A DNA stretch of 64,000 bases from Amycolatopsis balhimycina FH 1894 (GCF_000384295.1 NZ_KB913037.1:4970868-5034867); one strand, 5' to 3'. Positions 23,132 through 34,796 are shown, numbered from the stretch's first letter. The notes: generated by a model from the letters alone, not told the origin. Numbers and translations: made by a program.

Positions 23132-24118
23132 ATGAAGCGCACCCGCATTCACGCCTGGCTACGGTCCGCGATGGTCGCGGCACTCGCTGTACCCCTGCTT
23201 GTGGTCCCGCAGAGTGCCTCCGCCGCCACCAATGCGTTCCGCGGCGTCAACTGGGCGGACGCCCGCGACAACTACGTGGACGGCTGGGTGATCCCGACCG
23301 GCCTCGCCGCCGGGGACAGCTACGAGAGCGTCCGCGGCAAGGCGGACGGCATCATCACCGGCTTCCAGCAGAAGCTGGGCGCGAACACCGTGCGGCTGCC
23401 GATCAACCCGCAGAGCGTCAACTCGGACTGGTGGGCGCGGTACAAGGGCGCCGCCGACTCGGCGCTGGCCCACGGCATGAAGGTCATCTTCGGCTACTGG
23501 GAAGCGAACAAGGACGGCTTCGTCGACGACACGAATGCCTGGAACACCATGTGGGACAAGGTCACCGCCGACTACGGCGGCAACGGCAGCGTGTACTTCG
23601 AACCGATGAACGAGCCGTTCGGCTACAGCCTGAGCGCCTGGGTTTCGCTGTGCTCGTCGTGGCTGTCCCGGCACTCGAACATCCCCCGCGACCGGGTCGT
23701 GATCAGCGGCACCGGCTACAACGACAACGTCACCGGCGTCGGCGCGGCGAGCGCGTTGAACGGCACGCTGCTGTCGCTGCACTTCTACGGCTACTGGGCC
23801 TCGGACACGACCCGCTCGGCGTGGACCACCAACCTCAGCAACCGGCTCGGGTCGTACTCCTCCCGCACGATCATCGACGAGGCCGGCGCCCCGATGACGA
23901 CCGGGCTGGACTACTCCGCCGGGCACCAGGACGGCAACAACTTCACCGCGTACTTCGCCGCCACCACCGACCTGACGCGGTCGCGGCAGATGGGCGTCGT
24001 CTACTGGCCCGGCCTGCGGTCCGGCGACACGTACTCGATCACGCGGCAGAGCGGCAGCGGCCTGGAGACCAACAACACGTCGGGCGTGGCGCAGCTGCGC
24101 TGGGGCTGGGGGCTGTAG
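23132..24118 (+). CDS. Secreted glycoside hydrolase family 5 (cellulase-like) enzyme
   Basis: 328 residues. A Sec signal peptide (basic n-region, hydrophobic core, 'ASA' cleavage after ~31) precedes a GH5 TIM barrel. 'YFEPMNEPFGYS' holds the acid/base Glu161 in the family's NEP motif, and 'RTIIDEAGAP' the nucleophile Glu250. It hydrolyses beta-1,4-glucan or a related polysaccharide outside the cell. No carbohydrate-binding module. GGAG precedes ATG 23132. A TTGACG-rich stretch near 23081 may be the promoter. It is convergent with the SpoU gene, 3 bp away. Confidence 0.9.
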   Translation: MKRTRIHAWLRSAMVAALAVPLLVVPQSASAATNAFRGVNWADARDNYVDGWVIPTGLAAGDSYESVRGKADGIITGFQQKLGANTVRLPINPQSVNSDWWARYKGAADSALAHGMKVIFGYWEANKDGFVDDTNAWNTMWDKVTADYGGNGSVYFEPMNEPFGYSLSAWVSLCSSWLSRHSNIPRDRVVISGTGYNDNVTGVGAASALNGTLLSLHFYGYWASDTTRSAWTTNLSNRLGSYSSRTIIDEAGAPMTTGLDYSAGHQDGNNFTAYFAATTDLTRSRQMGVVYWPGLRSGDTYSITRQSGSGLETNNTSGVAQLRWGWGL

Positions 24119-24121
24119 GGC

Positions 24122-24763
24122 CTACCAGGCGCGGCCGAGGTCGGCGTGCTGCCGGATCCAGGCGTGCATGACGATCCCGGCCGCGACGCCCGCGTTGATC
24201 GAGCGGGTCGTGCCGAACTGGGCGATCGACACCACGAGTGACGCGGCTTCCTGCGCCAGCGGGGAAAGCCCTGGCCCTTCCTGGCCGAACAGCAGCACGC
24301 ACTCGCGGGGGATCTCGGCCGTCTCGACGGGCCGGGACCCCGGCGTGTTGTCCACCGCGACGACGGCGAGACCGCGCTCGGCCGCGAAGGCGACCAAGGT
24401 CTCGACGTCGTCGTGGTGGCGCAGGTGCTGGTAGCGGTCGGTCACCATGGCGCCGCGCCGGTTCCAGCGACGGCGGCCGACGATGTGCACCTCGGCCGCG
24501 GCGAACGCGTTGGCCGTGCGGACCACGGTGCCGATGTTGTGGTCGTGCTGGAAGTTCTCGATCGCGACGTGGAAGGGATGCCGTCGGCTGTCCACATCGG
24601 ACACGATGGCCTCGCGGCGCCAGTAGCGGTAGGCGTCGACGACGTTGCGGCGGTCGCCTTCCCGCAGCAACTCCGGGTCGTACCGCTCGTCCGAAGGCCA
24701 CTCACCCGGCCAAGGACCGACGCCGACCTCTTCGCGGCTGACCCACTCGGTGGGGCCGGGCAC
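24122..24763 (-). CDS. SpoU/TrmH family RNA 2'-O-methyltransferase
   Basis: 213 residues of the SPOUT class. Motif 1 'NFQHDHNIGTVVRTANAFAAAEV', motif 2 'LLFGQEGPGLS' and motif 3 'VSIAQFGTTRSINAGVAAGIVMHAW' form the trefoil-knot SAM site. Methylates a ribose 2'-OH in tRNA or rRNA; the target base is not deducible. GTG 24763 is chosen since AGGTGA lies 5 nt upstream; GTG 24772 would add three residues. Confidence 0.88.
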   Translation of the reverse strand: MPGPTEWVSREEVGVGPWPGEWPSDERYDPELLREGDRRNVVDAYRYWRREAIVSDVDSRRHPFHVAIENFQHDHNIGTVVRTANAFAAAEVHIVGRRRWNRRGAMVTDRYQHLRHHDDVETLVAFAAERGLAVVAVDNTPGSRPVETAEIPRECVLLFGQEGPGLSPLAQEAASLVVSIAQFGTTRSINAGVAAGIVMHAWIRQHADLGRAW

Positions 24764-24786
24764 TGTGCTCACCTGTCGATTGTCGC

Positions 24787-25179
24787 CTAGCCGAGGTGGA
24801 CGGGGCGCGCGTGGGTTTCCTGGGCGTCGTGGCGGTGGCGCCAGCGGTGGTACACGCCGACATAGGAGTAGGCGACGAGCACGATCGCGATGATGCCGAT
24901 CGCCGGCAGCCACGAGTGGGGGAACACGGTGCCGTAGAGGTAGTAGGAGTTGAACCCGCCGGGCAGGTCGCCGAGGCCCTGCTGGTGGCGGAAGTAGTTC
25001 TCCAGCGCGGTGAGCGGGCACGGCACGGGCGTCACGTTGACGAGGACACCCCAGGCCGCCGCGAAGACGTGGACGAAGATCAGCTTCGGCCAGCGCCAGG
25101 CGAGGAAGCCACCCAAGCCGATGAGCACGAGGGCCAGAATGTGCACCGCTACGGTCACGTCGGCCAGGAACTTCGCCAT
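24787..25179 (-). CDS. DUF2784 family integral membrane protein
   Basis: 130 residues with about four membrane segments and the DUF2784 features 'AVHILALVLIGLGGFLAWRWP', 'CPLTALENYFRHQQG' and 'GYGTVFPHSWL'-like turn. The family has no known biochemical function. ATG 25179 is preceded by a G-rich ribosome site. It lies upstream of the SpoU gene with a 23-bp gap, probably co-transcribed. Confidence 0.8.
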   Translation of the reverse strand: MAKFLADVTVAVHILALVLIGLGGFLAWRWPKLIFVHVFAAAWGVLVNVTPVPCPLTALENYFRHQQGLGDLPGGFNSYYLYGTVFPHSWLPAIGIIAIVLVAYSYVGVYHRWRHRHDAQETHARPVHLG

Positions 25180-25407
25180 CCGCACCCCCCTCCCACCGAT
25201 CCCCCTACCAGCGACTTTACTCCGCTGCTGGGGTTCGGCCGCCCTCAAGAGTGCCCCGCCGTGTGATTTTTAACCCAGCGGAGCAACCCGTTCACCTGGG
25301 CGGTGACGGAGGGGTCACACCGGGTGGAAATTCCGGCGGGCGCTTGCCGGGGTACTGGGTGGGTTCCTCGTGCGGGTACTGGTTCGACGGTACGCGTCGC
25401 GATGCCG

Positions 25408-25466
25408 TGAAAGACTCTTTCACCTCGTCGGACGTCATGAACGAGTCGTTCATGACCTCCGACGAG
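25408..25466. repeat. Intergenic triple-palindrome element B, downstream of pyrE
   Basis: Cores TGAAAGACTCTTTCA (25408-25422) and TGAACGAGTCGTTCA (25438-25452) start exactly 30 bp apart. Unlike the other copies the cores are not complementary to each other; instead the second core sits in a 43-bp hairpin whose outer arms are CTCGTCGGA (25424-25432) and TCCGACGAG (25458-25466). It ends 4 nt from the pyrE stop on the minus strand. The rest of the 290-bp gap up to the DUF2784 start (25180-25407) shows no gene. Confidence 0.75.
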
Positions 25467-25469
25467 CCG

Positions 25470-26033
25470 TCAGTCCAGGCCGAGGTCGTCCTTGCCGAGG
25501 ACGTACCGGTACTCCAGGCCTTCCTTCTCAATGGCCTCGCGCGCCCCGGTGTCGCGGTCGACGACCGTCGCGACGCCGATCACGTTCGCGCCCGCTTCGC
25601 GCAACGCCTCCACCGCCGTCAGCACGCTGCCGCCCGTTGTGGACGTGTCCTCGACCGCCAGTACGCGCTGGCCGCGGACCTCCATGCCCTCGATGCGCCG
25701 CTGCATGCCGTGTTCCTTGACCGCCTTGCGGACCACGAACGCGTCCAGCACGACGCCGTCGGAAGCCGCCGAGTGCAGCATTGCCAGCGCTACCGGGTCG
25801 GCGCCGAGGGTCAGGCCGCCTGCCGCGACGTAGTCCCAGTCCGCCGTCAGCTGGCGCAGCAGCTTGCCGATCAGCGGCGCGGCCGCGTGGTGCAGGGTCG
25901 CCCGCCGGAGGTCGATGTAGTAGTCGGCTTCCTTGCCGGATGCCAGGGTCACTTTTCCGTGCACCACGGAAAGATCGGTGACCAGCCTGGCCAGTTCGAG
26001 TTTCGCCGCTTGATCCAACCCGGGGTTCGCCAC
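25470..26033 (-). CDS. pyrE: Orotate phosphoribosyltransferase
   Basis: 187 residues. Transfers ribose-5-phosphate from PRPP to orotate, forming OMP in de novo pyrimidine synthesis. The PRPP-binding motif is 'VLAVEDTSTTGGSVLTAV'; 'TLASGKEADYYIDLRRATLH' is the OPRTase N-terminal signature, 'GGLTLGADPVALAM' and 'VVRKAVKEHGMQRRIEG' the catalytic loop with Lys residues. GTG 26033 gives full family length but has no clear ribosome site, so a leaderless transcript is possible. Not in a pyr operon here. Confidence 0.92.
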   Translation of the reverse strand: MANPGLDQAAKLELARLVTDLSVVHGKVTLASGKEADYYIDLRRATLHHAAAPLIGKLLRQLTADWDYVAAGGLTLGADPVALAMLHSAASDGVVLDAFVVRKAVKEHGMQRRIEGMEVRGQRVLAVEDTSTTGGSVLTAVEALREAGANVIGVATVVDRDTGAREAIEKEGLEYRYVLGKDDLGLD

Positions 26034-26060
26034 GGCGGTGAGTCTTACACACGAGCCCGC

Positions 26061-28532
26061 TCACTCACCGATGGATGTGGCGTCGACCGCACGCCCGCGC
26101 GTCGCCGCCCAGGCCGGGACCAGGATGGCCGCGAGCGACAGGACCACGGCGATCGCGAGCACGGCCAGGTAGATCGTCACCGGGCCCGACGGCAGCAGCG
26201 ATCCCGTCACCACCAGGCAGAACGGGACGATCGCGCCCGCCGCCACCAGCGTTCCGAGCAGCACCGCGATCGCCGCGATCAGGCCGCCTTCGATGCCGGC
26301 CATCCGCAGCACCTGGCCGCGCGTGAACCCGCTCAGCCGCTGCAGCCCGAACTCGCGGCGCCGCCGGGCGGTGGCCATCACCAGCGTGTTCACCACCGAG
26401 ATCACCGTGTACGCGATGATCATCCCGACCAGCAGGTAGTTGACCCACGCGCCGATCTCGTCGCCCTTCGCGTGCGCCGCGATCAGCGTTTCGCGATCGC
26501 CGACGAACACCGGCAACCCCGCGGTCGCCGAGCGAAGACGCGAAGTCAGCAACGCCGTGTCGACGCCGGGAGCGGCGCGGACCAGCAGCTGCGGCGGGAG
26601 CCCGAGCGTCGTGTGCGGGGCCAGCAGCTCGGCGGGCAGCACGAGCCGTTCGAACCCGGGGCGCTGGCTCACGACGGCGGCCACCCGCACCTCCGCCGGC
26701 GTGCCGTCGCCGAGCCGCAGCGACAGCGTGTCGCCGACGTTGCGGCCGAGCTTCGCGGGCACCTCGACGGCGTTCCCGGTCAGCTCGCTGACGCCGAGCG
26801 CCGGCCAGCCGTCCTTGTCCTGGTTGGAGTCGAACGGTTTCTCGACGAACACCGTGCTCGTGACGTACTCCGAGGCACCCGCCACACCCGGAACGGCGGA
26901 AACCCGCCCCCGCACCGAAGAATCGAGCCCGGACGGCCCGGCGACGACGGCGTCCGCGCGCAGGTCCTCGGTGTACGCCTGGTTCGAGACGGCTTCCTGG
27001 GTGGTCTGCAGGTAGATGTTGGCCGTCGCGATGCCGACCGCGAGCATGATCGGGGTGACCGCGCCTGCCGTCCGCACCGCGCCGACGCGGGTGTTGCGCA
27101 GCGCCATCCGGCCGTTGACGCCGGTGATCGCCTGGACCGGCCACCGCAGCAGCGACGCCGTCAGCTTCGTGACGCCCGGGCTGATCGCCGCCAGGCCGAA
27201 CGCCCACAGCATCACCGCCGGGCCCGCCGTGCTGGCCGCGACCGGGCCGGTCATCACGGCGACCGTGACGATGGCCAGCGCCGTCCCGCCCGCGAAGCAC
27301 AGGATCGCGGTGATCACCCGGATCGGTGTCAGCCAGCGCCGCTCGACGGCGGCTTCGGCGAGCGCCTCGGTCGGGCGGACCCGCGAAGCACGACGGCCCG
27401 CCACGGAGGAAGCCGCCACGACGGCCGGCAGGGACGCGCCCGCGGCGACCGTCGCCGGCAGCCAGCCCTGCTCGAACCGCAGCACGTCGGGCACGACGTG
27501 CTGCGCCGCGAGCTGGTCGAACAGCCAGTTCCCGAGCACCGGACCCAGCACGACCGCGACACCGACGGCGAGCAGCCCGACGACGAGCGCTTCGCCGCGC
27601 ACCATCCGCCGCAGCTGGCGCGGGCTCGTGCCGATCGCGCGCAGCAGCGCGAGTTCGCGCTGGCGCTGCTGGGTCGACAGCGTGAGCGTGCCCGCGACGA
27701 CGAACACCATCACCATCGCCGACAGCCCGCCCGACACCGCGGCCAGCACGATCAGGTCCTCGCCGCCCTTGCCCACCTCGGGGAACTCCAGGGCACCGCG
27801 GCCGACGCCGGTCGTCACGACCCCGGCGTCCCCGACGGCGGCCGACACCGCGGCGACGTCACCGCCGAAGACGCCGATGGTGTCGAAGCGACCCGGGTGG
27901 CCGGACAGCCGTGAAGCGTCCGAAGGCGCGAAGAACAGCGCCGAATCCCGCATGGCCTGCGGCGCTTCGGCGATGCCGGAGATAGGGAACGAGCCGACAG
28001 TGCCGTGCGCGGCGATCGGCAGCACGTCGCCGACCGCGAGCCCACCCGAACGCGCCAGAGCGGCATCGACGACGACCTCACCCGGCTGCGGAGCCTGGCC
28101 ACTCAGCGCGTACGGCGCGAGCACGGCGGAATCCCAGGCGTGCCCGAGCGCGCTCGCGGAGCCGATCTGCGCCGGGAAGCTGACCTCGCCGACGACGCGG
28201 GTGACGCCGGGGACCGCGCGCAGGCGGCCCGCCAGCGCCTCGTCGAGCCGGACGCGCTCGGGCAGGGTCGCGTTGTCGAACTTGTGCTTGTCCTTGTGCT
28301 TGTCTTCGGGGTCGAGGGTGGCCGGGTCGTCCTCCGGCAGCTTGAGCGCCTGCTGCCCGCCGACGACGATCGGCGCCGCGGCCAGCCGCTGCACCGGCGT
28401 CTCGGACCGGATGCCGGTCTCCATCAGGCCACCGCACGCCGAGACGATCAGCGCGCCGAAGAACACGGCGACGAACGTCGCCAGGAAGCCGCCTTTACGC
28501 AGGCGAACCGTGCGGAGCGCGAGGGAGAACAT
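26061..28532 (-). CDS. ABC transporter permease, FtsX/MacB type
   Basis: 823 residues with two FtsX-like modules: an N-terminal TM ('FLATFVAVFFGALIVSACGG'), an extracytoplasmic domain, three TMs around residues 265-400, a second central TM plus extracytoplasmic domain, and three C-terminal TMs ('YLLVGMIIAYTVISVVNTLVMA', 'GLIAAIAVLLGTLVAAGAIV', 'LAVLAIAVVLSLAAILVPAWAA'). Works with the adjacent ATPase, most likely in efflux or lipoprotein/envelope handling. ATG 28532 overlaps the ATPase stop (TGATG); GTG 28535 is also possible. Confidence 0.88.
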   Translation of the reverse strand: MFSLALRTVRLRKGGFLATFVAVFFGALIVSACGGLMETGIRSETPVQRLAAAPIVVGGQQALKLPEDDPATLDPEDKHKDKHKFDNATLPERVRLDEALAGRLRAVPGVTRVVGEVSFPAQIGSASALGHAWDSAVLAPYALSGQAPQPGEVVVDAALARSGGLAVGDVLPIAAHGTVGSFPISGIAEAPQAMRDSALFFAPSDASRLSGHPGRFDTIGVFGGDVAAVSAAVGDAGVVTTGVGRGALEFPEVGKGGEDLIVLAAVSGGLSAMVMVFVVAGTLTLSTQQRQRELALLRAIGTSPRQLRRMVRGEALVVGLLAVGVAVVLGPVLGNWLFDQLAAQHVVPDVLRFEQGWLPATVAAGASLPAVVAASSVAGRRASRVRPTEALAEAAVERRWLTPIRVITAILCFAGGTALAIVTVAVMTGPVAASTAGPAVMLWAFGLAAISPGVTKLTASLLRWPVQAITGVNGRMALRNTRVGAVRTAGAVTPIMLAVGIATANIYLQTTQEAVSNQAYTEDLRADAVVAGPSGLDSSVRGRVSAVPGVAGASEYVTSTVFVEKPFDSNQDKDGWPALGVSELTGNAVEVPAKLGRNVGDTLSLRLGDGTPAEVRVAAVVSQRPGFERLVLPAELLAPHTTLGLPPQLLVRAAPGVDTALLTSRLRSATAGLPVFVGDRETLIAAHAKGDEIGAWVNYLLVGMIIAYTVISVVNTLVMATARRRREFGLQRLSGFTRGQVLRMAGIEGGLIAAIAVLLGTLVAAGAIVPFCLVVTGSLLPSGPVTIYLAVLAIAVVLSLAAILVPAWAATRGRAVDATSIGE

Positions 28533-29272
28533 CACGCGCGCACCCCCATCCGGTCCCAGGCGCCCAGGTGGGTCATCCGCTCGGCGACGGCTTCCGCGGT
28601 CGGCCTCGCCAGCCGCCCGGCGATCCGGCCGTCGGCCAGGAACACGACGTCGTCGGCGTAGGACGCGGCGACCGGGTCGTGCGTCACCATGATCACCGTC
28701 TGGCCGGACGACCGGACGGACTCCCGCAGCAGGCCGAGGACCTCGGCGGCGGTCCGCGTGTCGAGTGCGCCGGTCGGCTCGTCGGCGAACAGCACGGCCG
28801 GGTCGGTGACCAGGGCCCGCGCGATCGCGACGCGCTGCTGCTGGCCGCCGGACAGCTGCCCGGGCAGGTGCTTGCGGCGCCCGTCGAGGCCGACGTGCGC
28901 GAGGATCCGCGCCACGAGCCGCTTGTCCGGGCGCTTCCCGGCCAGCTGCAGCGGCAGCACGACGTTCTGCTCGACCGTCAGCGCCGGAAGCAGGTTGAAC
29001 GCCTGGAACACGAACCCGACGCGGTCACGCCGCAGCTTCGTCAGGAAGGTCTCGTTCTTGCCGTCGAGGTCCTGGCCGTCGAGCACGACCCGGCCCGACG
29101 TCGGCCGGTCGAGCCCGGCCGCGCAGTGCAGGAACGTGCTCTTGCCCGAGCCGGACGGCCCCATCACCGCGGTGAAGCCGCCGCGCGGGAACGAGATCGA
29201 AACCCCGTCCAGCGCGACCACTCCGCCGTACTCCTTGCGCACAGCCTCGAGCCGGACCGCCTCATTCGTCAT
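28532..29272 (-). CDS. ABC transporter ATP-binding protein, MacB/LolD type
   Basis: 246-residue NBD: Walker A 'GPSGSGKSTFLH', Q-loop 'VGFVFQAFNLLPALTVEQNV', signature 'LSGGQQQRVAIARAL', Walker B 'AVLFADEPTGALD', H-loop 'IMVTHDP'. 'ADEPTGALD' and 'FQAFNLLP' place it in the LolD/MacB/FtsE class that powers FtsX-type permeases. Start at 29272. Coupled by TGATG overlap to the permease downstream. No regulator is adjacent. Confidence 0.92.
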   Translation of the reverse strand: MTNEAVRLEAVRKEYGGVVALDGVSISFPRGGFTAVMGPSGSGKSTFLHCAAGLDRPTSGRVVLDGQDLDGKNETFLTKLRRDRVGFVFQAFNLLPALTVEQNVVLPLQLAGKRPDKRLVARILAHVGLDGRRKHLPGQLSGGQQQRVAIARALVTDPAVLFADEPTGALDTRTAAEVLGLLRESVRSSGQTVIMVTHDPVAASYADDVVFLADGRIAGRLARPTAEAVAERMTHLGAWDRMGVRA

Positions 29273-29347
29273 GGGGAAAACGCTAGGCAGGCAGCGGCCC
29301 GGCCACCCTGGTGCGCACGCGCGTCTTCCCGGTAGGGACAGCCCTAC

Positions 29348-30115
29348 TCAGGTGCGGCCTTTGCCGCCGAAGCCGCCGCTGATCCGGCGCAGCACCGCGC
29401 GTGGCAGCAGGCCGCCGATCGCGACGACGGCCTTGTACTGCAGGCTCGGCACGGAGATCACCTTGCCGCGGCGGAGATCCGCGAGCGCCTCGCCGACCAC
29501 CTGTTCGACACCCAGCCAGGCGATTTTCGGGCCGGGTTTGCCGATGCCGGCCCGTTCGTGGAACTCGGTCGCCGTGAAACCAGGACAGAGCGCCATCATC
29601 CGGACACCCTTCGGCAGCGACGCGGCGATGCCTTCGGTGAACGACGTGACCCAGTTCTTGCTCGCCGTGTACGTCGACCCGCGGCCGCTGAAGAAGCCCG
29701 CCACGCTGCTGACCTGGATGATTTCGCCGTGGCCGCGCTCGATCATGCCGGGCAGCACGGCTCGGGTGAGCCGCAGCACGGCGGTGACGTTGACGTCGAG
29801 CTGGCGCTGCAGCGCGTCCGGCGGGATCGTCCAGAAATCGCCGTTCAACCCGAACCCGGCGTTGTTCACCAGGAGGTCGACCGGCCCGGTGGCGAGCCGC
29901 TCCTCGACCGCGGCTCGTCCGTCCACTTCGGACAGATCGGCGGGCAGCACCTCGACGGCGACTCCGTGCTTTTCGCGCAGCTCAGCGGCGTACGCCTCCA
30001 GTCGCGCGGTGTCGCGGGCGACGAGCACGAGGTCGTATTTCTCGGCGGCGAGCGCGCGGGCGAACTGCGCACCGATGCCCGCGGTGGCTCCGGTGATGAG
30101 AGCGGTGGTGGTCAT
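29348..30115 (-). CDS. SDR family NAD(P)-dependent oxidoreductase
   Basis: 255-residue classical SDR: '[18 protein letters not shown]' (cofactor loop TGxxxGIG), '[10 protein letters not shown]' (NNAG), catalytic Ser in '[11 protein letters not shown]' and 'YTASKNW' (YxxxK). The dinucleotide loop and the C-terminal '[24 protein letters not shown]' segment resemble the DltE/YqjQ group that acts on hydrophobic substrates. ATG 30115 starts at the family N-terminus. Divergent from a secreted protein gene across 70 bp. Confidence 0.88.
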   Translation of the reverse strand: MTTTALITGATAGIGAQFARALAAEKYDLVLVARDTARLEAYAAELREKHGVAVEVLPADLSEVDGRAAVEERLATGPVDLLVNNAGFGLNGDFWTIPPDALQRQLDVNVTAVLRLTRAVLPGMIERGHGEIIQVSSVAGFFSGRGSTYTASKNWVTSFTEGIAASLPKGVRMMALCPGFTATEFHERAGIGKPGPKIAWLGVEQVVGEALADLRRGKVISVPSLQYKAVVAIGGLLPRAVLRRISGGFGGKGRT

Positions 30116-30185
30116 GTGGGTGAACCATACCTGCTGGTCAGGGCCGGATGTGCGCGGCGATTCACCGGGAAGTATCGTCCGGCGC

Positions 30186-31115
30186 ATGGGTAAGCACAGC
30201 AGGCGCAAAAGCGGCTATCTGCCCAAAGTCGCTGCCGGCGCGGCGCCCGTCGCGCTGCTTTTCGCGGCGCCCGCGGCCGCGCTCGCGAGCCCGGCCGAGC
30301 TGACCCTGCCGCTCGACCACCGCGAAGACAGCACGTTCGGGCGCGACGCCTCGACTTCGGGCCAGGACGGTTCATCGGTAGTGCGCGAGACCCTGACCGC
30401 GACCCGCCACGACTTCCTCGCGAAGGAGGTCGCCGGCGCGGTTGTCACCAACGACCTCGCCGAGTCCGCAACCACCCACCGCGAGGAGCGGCAGACGGAG
30501 ACGTCGGCCGCGTCGCGGGAAACCGAGTCGCTCACCCGCACCGGACGGCACACCTTGCGGTCCGGCGACGTCCGCGCGGTCACCGCGAACAACCAGCGGC
30601 TCGGTCAAGGTGGTTCGCGCAGCCTGTCGCTCTCGCCCCTCGCCGGCGGCGCCGAGCGCCGGATCGGCGTCGGCGAAGGCACCAACCACGGCGTCTGGCT
30701 GGCCGACGACGTCGACGTGCTGAGCCAGAACGCCGAACAGGCCGACACCGGCCTGCGCGGTACATTCACCGGAGACCTCCAGGGCGCGTTCTCAGCCCGC
30801 CGGTCGTCCGGGCAGGCCGTCGACCTCGGTCAGCTGGGCGCGCTCGGCACGACGTCCGAACAGCACGCGACCGGCCAGTTCGCCGGCGTACTCGACCTGG
30901 GCCAGCAGCACGAACTGGGTGGTCAGCTCGGCCCGGCCCGGGGCTGGACGAAGACGAGCCAGTCCCTCGGCCCGGCCGGGCCGGCGGGCTCGATCCGCGG
31001 TGACCTCGGCGTCGACCACGTCGTCCACGCCGAAGGCGGCACGACGTCGGTGCGCGGCACGCTCGACCGGTCGGGGTCGCTCAGCGCGCTCGACCAGCCG
31101 GTGGTCGGCTTCTAG
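30186..31115 (+). CDS. Secreted protein of unknown function
   Basis: 309 residues. An N-terminal signal peptide (basic '[14 protein letters not shown]', hydrophobic core, Ala-rich cleavage region ending near 'AALAS') is followed by ~270 polar residues rich in Thr, Gly, Ser and Asp with short alternating patterns such as '[15 protein letters not shown]', '[15 protein letters not shown]' and '[12 protein letters not shown]', which suggest a beta-rich repeat structure. No Cys, no anchor, no known domain. Its stop codon shares the tetranucleotide CTAG (31112-31115) with the stop of the convergent gene. Confidence 0.7.
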   Translation: MGKHSRRKSGYLPKVAAGAAPVALLFAAPAAALASPAELTLPLDHREDSTFGRDASTSGQDGSSVVRETLTATRHDFLAKEVAGAVVTNDLAESATTHREERQTETSAASRETESLTRTGRHTLRSGDVRAVTANNQRLGQGGSRSLSLSPLAGGAERRIGVGEGTNHGVWLADDVDVLSQNAEQADTGLRGTFTGDLQGAFSARRSSGQAVDLGQLGALGTTSEQHATGQFAGVLDLGQQHELGGQLGPARGWTKTSQSLGPAGPAGSIRGDLGVDHVVHAEGGTTSVRGTLDRSGSLSALDQPVVGF

Positions 31116-31897
31116 CTCTCGCTCGGCTTCGGCGGGCCGTCCGCGGGTGGCTGCTGGACCGGGGTCCCGGCCGCCGGAGTGCCCGGGGCGGTGGCTTCGG
31201 ACGGGACGGAAGCTTCGGCCGGGATCGGCGCGCTCGCCTGGTGGCGGCCGGCGTCGTAGTCCTCGTCGAACGGGTCGACGATGTCCGCGATCTCGCCCAG
31301 ATCCCTGAGCAGCCGCTCGAGCCGCGACGGCCCCGCGGTCGGGGCGACGCTGGCGAGCACCCACTCGTTCTCCAGCCAGGCCACGCCGACGTCGCCGCCG
31401 AGCTGGTCCGCGGCGTCGACGAGCTCCTGGGTGATCACGACGCGGGCGCCGTCGGCGTCGTCCGCGAAGGCGTAGCGCGAGCCGATCGGGCCGAGCATCT
31501 CGGGCATGTCGGCGCGCTGGAACGGCACGCTGGACAGCCACATCTCGATCGGGATCCGGTGCTTCTTGTTGCAGCGCACGGCGACCACGACCGCGGGGAT
31601 CTGGCCCTCGGTCTCGATGTCGAAGATGAACACCGGGCGGCGGCCGTCGGAGGTGAAGGTCGAGCCCGCGACGACGTTGACGGCGGCGTCCGCGCCGAAG
31701 TAGCCGATGGCGCCGTTCGACCACTGCTGCGGCAGCCGTTCGTCCTCCTCGACGAACTGCCAGCCGCGCAACTGTGCCCAGCGCATTCGCTCGCGGTTGC
31801 GCGAGCCCTCCTTCGCCCGGTCGGCCGCGAGCAGCCCCAGCCCCGCCACCAGCGCGACGGCGGCGATGACGAACCAGATCCACGCCGGAATACCCAC
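31112..31897 (-). CDS. Membrane-anchored protein of unknown function
   Basis: 261 residues: one N-terminal membrane segment ('IPAWIWFVIAAVALVAGLGLL'), a soluble middle of ~190 residues ('MRWAQLRGWQFVEEDERLPQQW', 'FIFDIETEGQIPAVVVAVRC'), and a Pro/Ala-rich tail. The 'AQLRGWQFVEED' start resembles a family of actinobacterial proteins of unknown role. GTG 31897. The 190-bp region between its start and clpB holds repeat element C. I do not recognise a function. Confidence 0.72.
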   Translation of the reverse strand: MGIPAWIWFVIAAVALVAGLGLLAADRAKEGSRNRERMRWAQLRGWQFVEEDERLPQQWSNGAIGYFGADAAVNVVAGSTFTSDGRRPVFIFDIETEGQIPAVVVAVRCNKKHRIPIEMWLSSVPFQRADMPEMLGPIGSRYAFADDADGARVVITQELVDAADQLGGDVGVAWLENEWVLASVAPTAGPSRLERLLRDLGEIADIVDPFDEDYDAGRHQASAPIPAEASVPSEATAPGTPAAGTPVQQPPADGPPKPSES

Positions 31898-32029
31898 GAC
31901 CGCCAGGGTATCGCCTGTTACGCCGGAGGGATGATCGCCGGTACCCGTGTCGCCGTGCCCATTCGAACCAATTCACCCGGTCCCGGGTCGACAAATCGCC
32001 ATAAGACGCCACTGTGGACGCCCGGAACG

Positions 32030-32080
32030 CCGTGAAGGCCACCTTCAGGAACTACAAGTTCCTCAAGGTGGCCTTCACGG
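32030..32080. repeat. Intergenic triple-palindrome element C, clpB terminator
   Basis: A 23-bp stem with one mismatch, 8 nt after the clpB stop on the minus strand. Cores TGAAGGCCACCTTCA (32033-32047) and TCAAGGTGGCCTTCA (32063-32077) start exactly 30 bp apart; spacer GGAACTACAAGTTCC is palindromic. Same 15-15-15 plan as the other four elements. Confidence 0.8.
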
Positions 32081-32087
32081 ACTTGGG

Positions 32088-34682
<2,595 letters not shown>

Positions 34683-34775
34683 CCCTCACCTCATGCTCGG
34701 TACTGCGCTGAAACACTCAAAAACGCCTGGTGACAGGCCTGACCGTGACCTGACACTATCCCTAACGCACGAAAA

Positions 34776-34796
34776 CTTGAGTCTGTTCCGCTCAAC
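34776..34796. promoter_or_regulatory. HspR operator (HAIR) upstream of clpB
   Basis: CTTGAGT (34776-34782), 7 nt, GCTCAAC (34790-34796): a close match to the HAIR consensus CTTGAGT-N7-ACTCAAG bound by HspR. It lies about 95 bp before the clpB start. Its right half contains the stop codon (34792-34794) of the preceding MFS gene. A TAGTGT -10-like hexamer lies downstream in the clpB direction. Confidence 0.85.

Noticed and set aside
25251..27914. 887-codon plus-strand frame opposite pyrE and the permease
   Set aside because: Shadow frame with no protein-like features; the minus-strand genes have clear family motifs.
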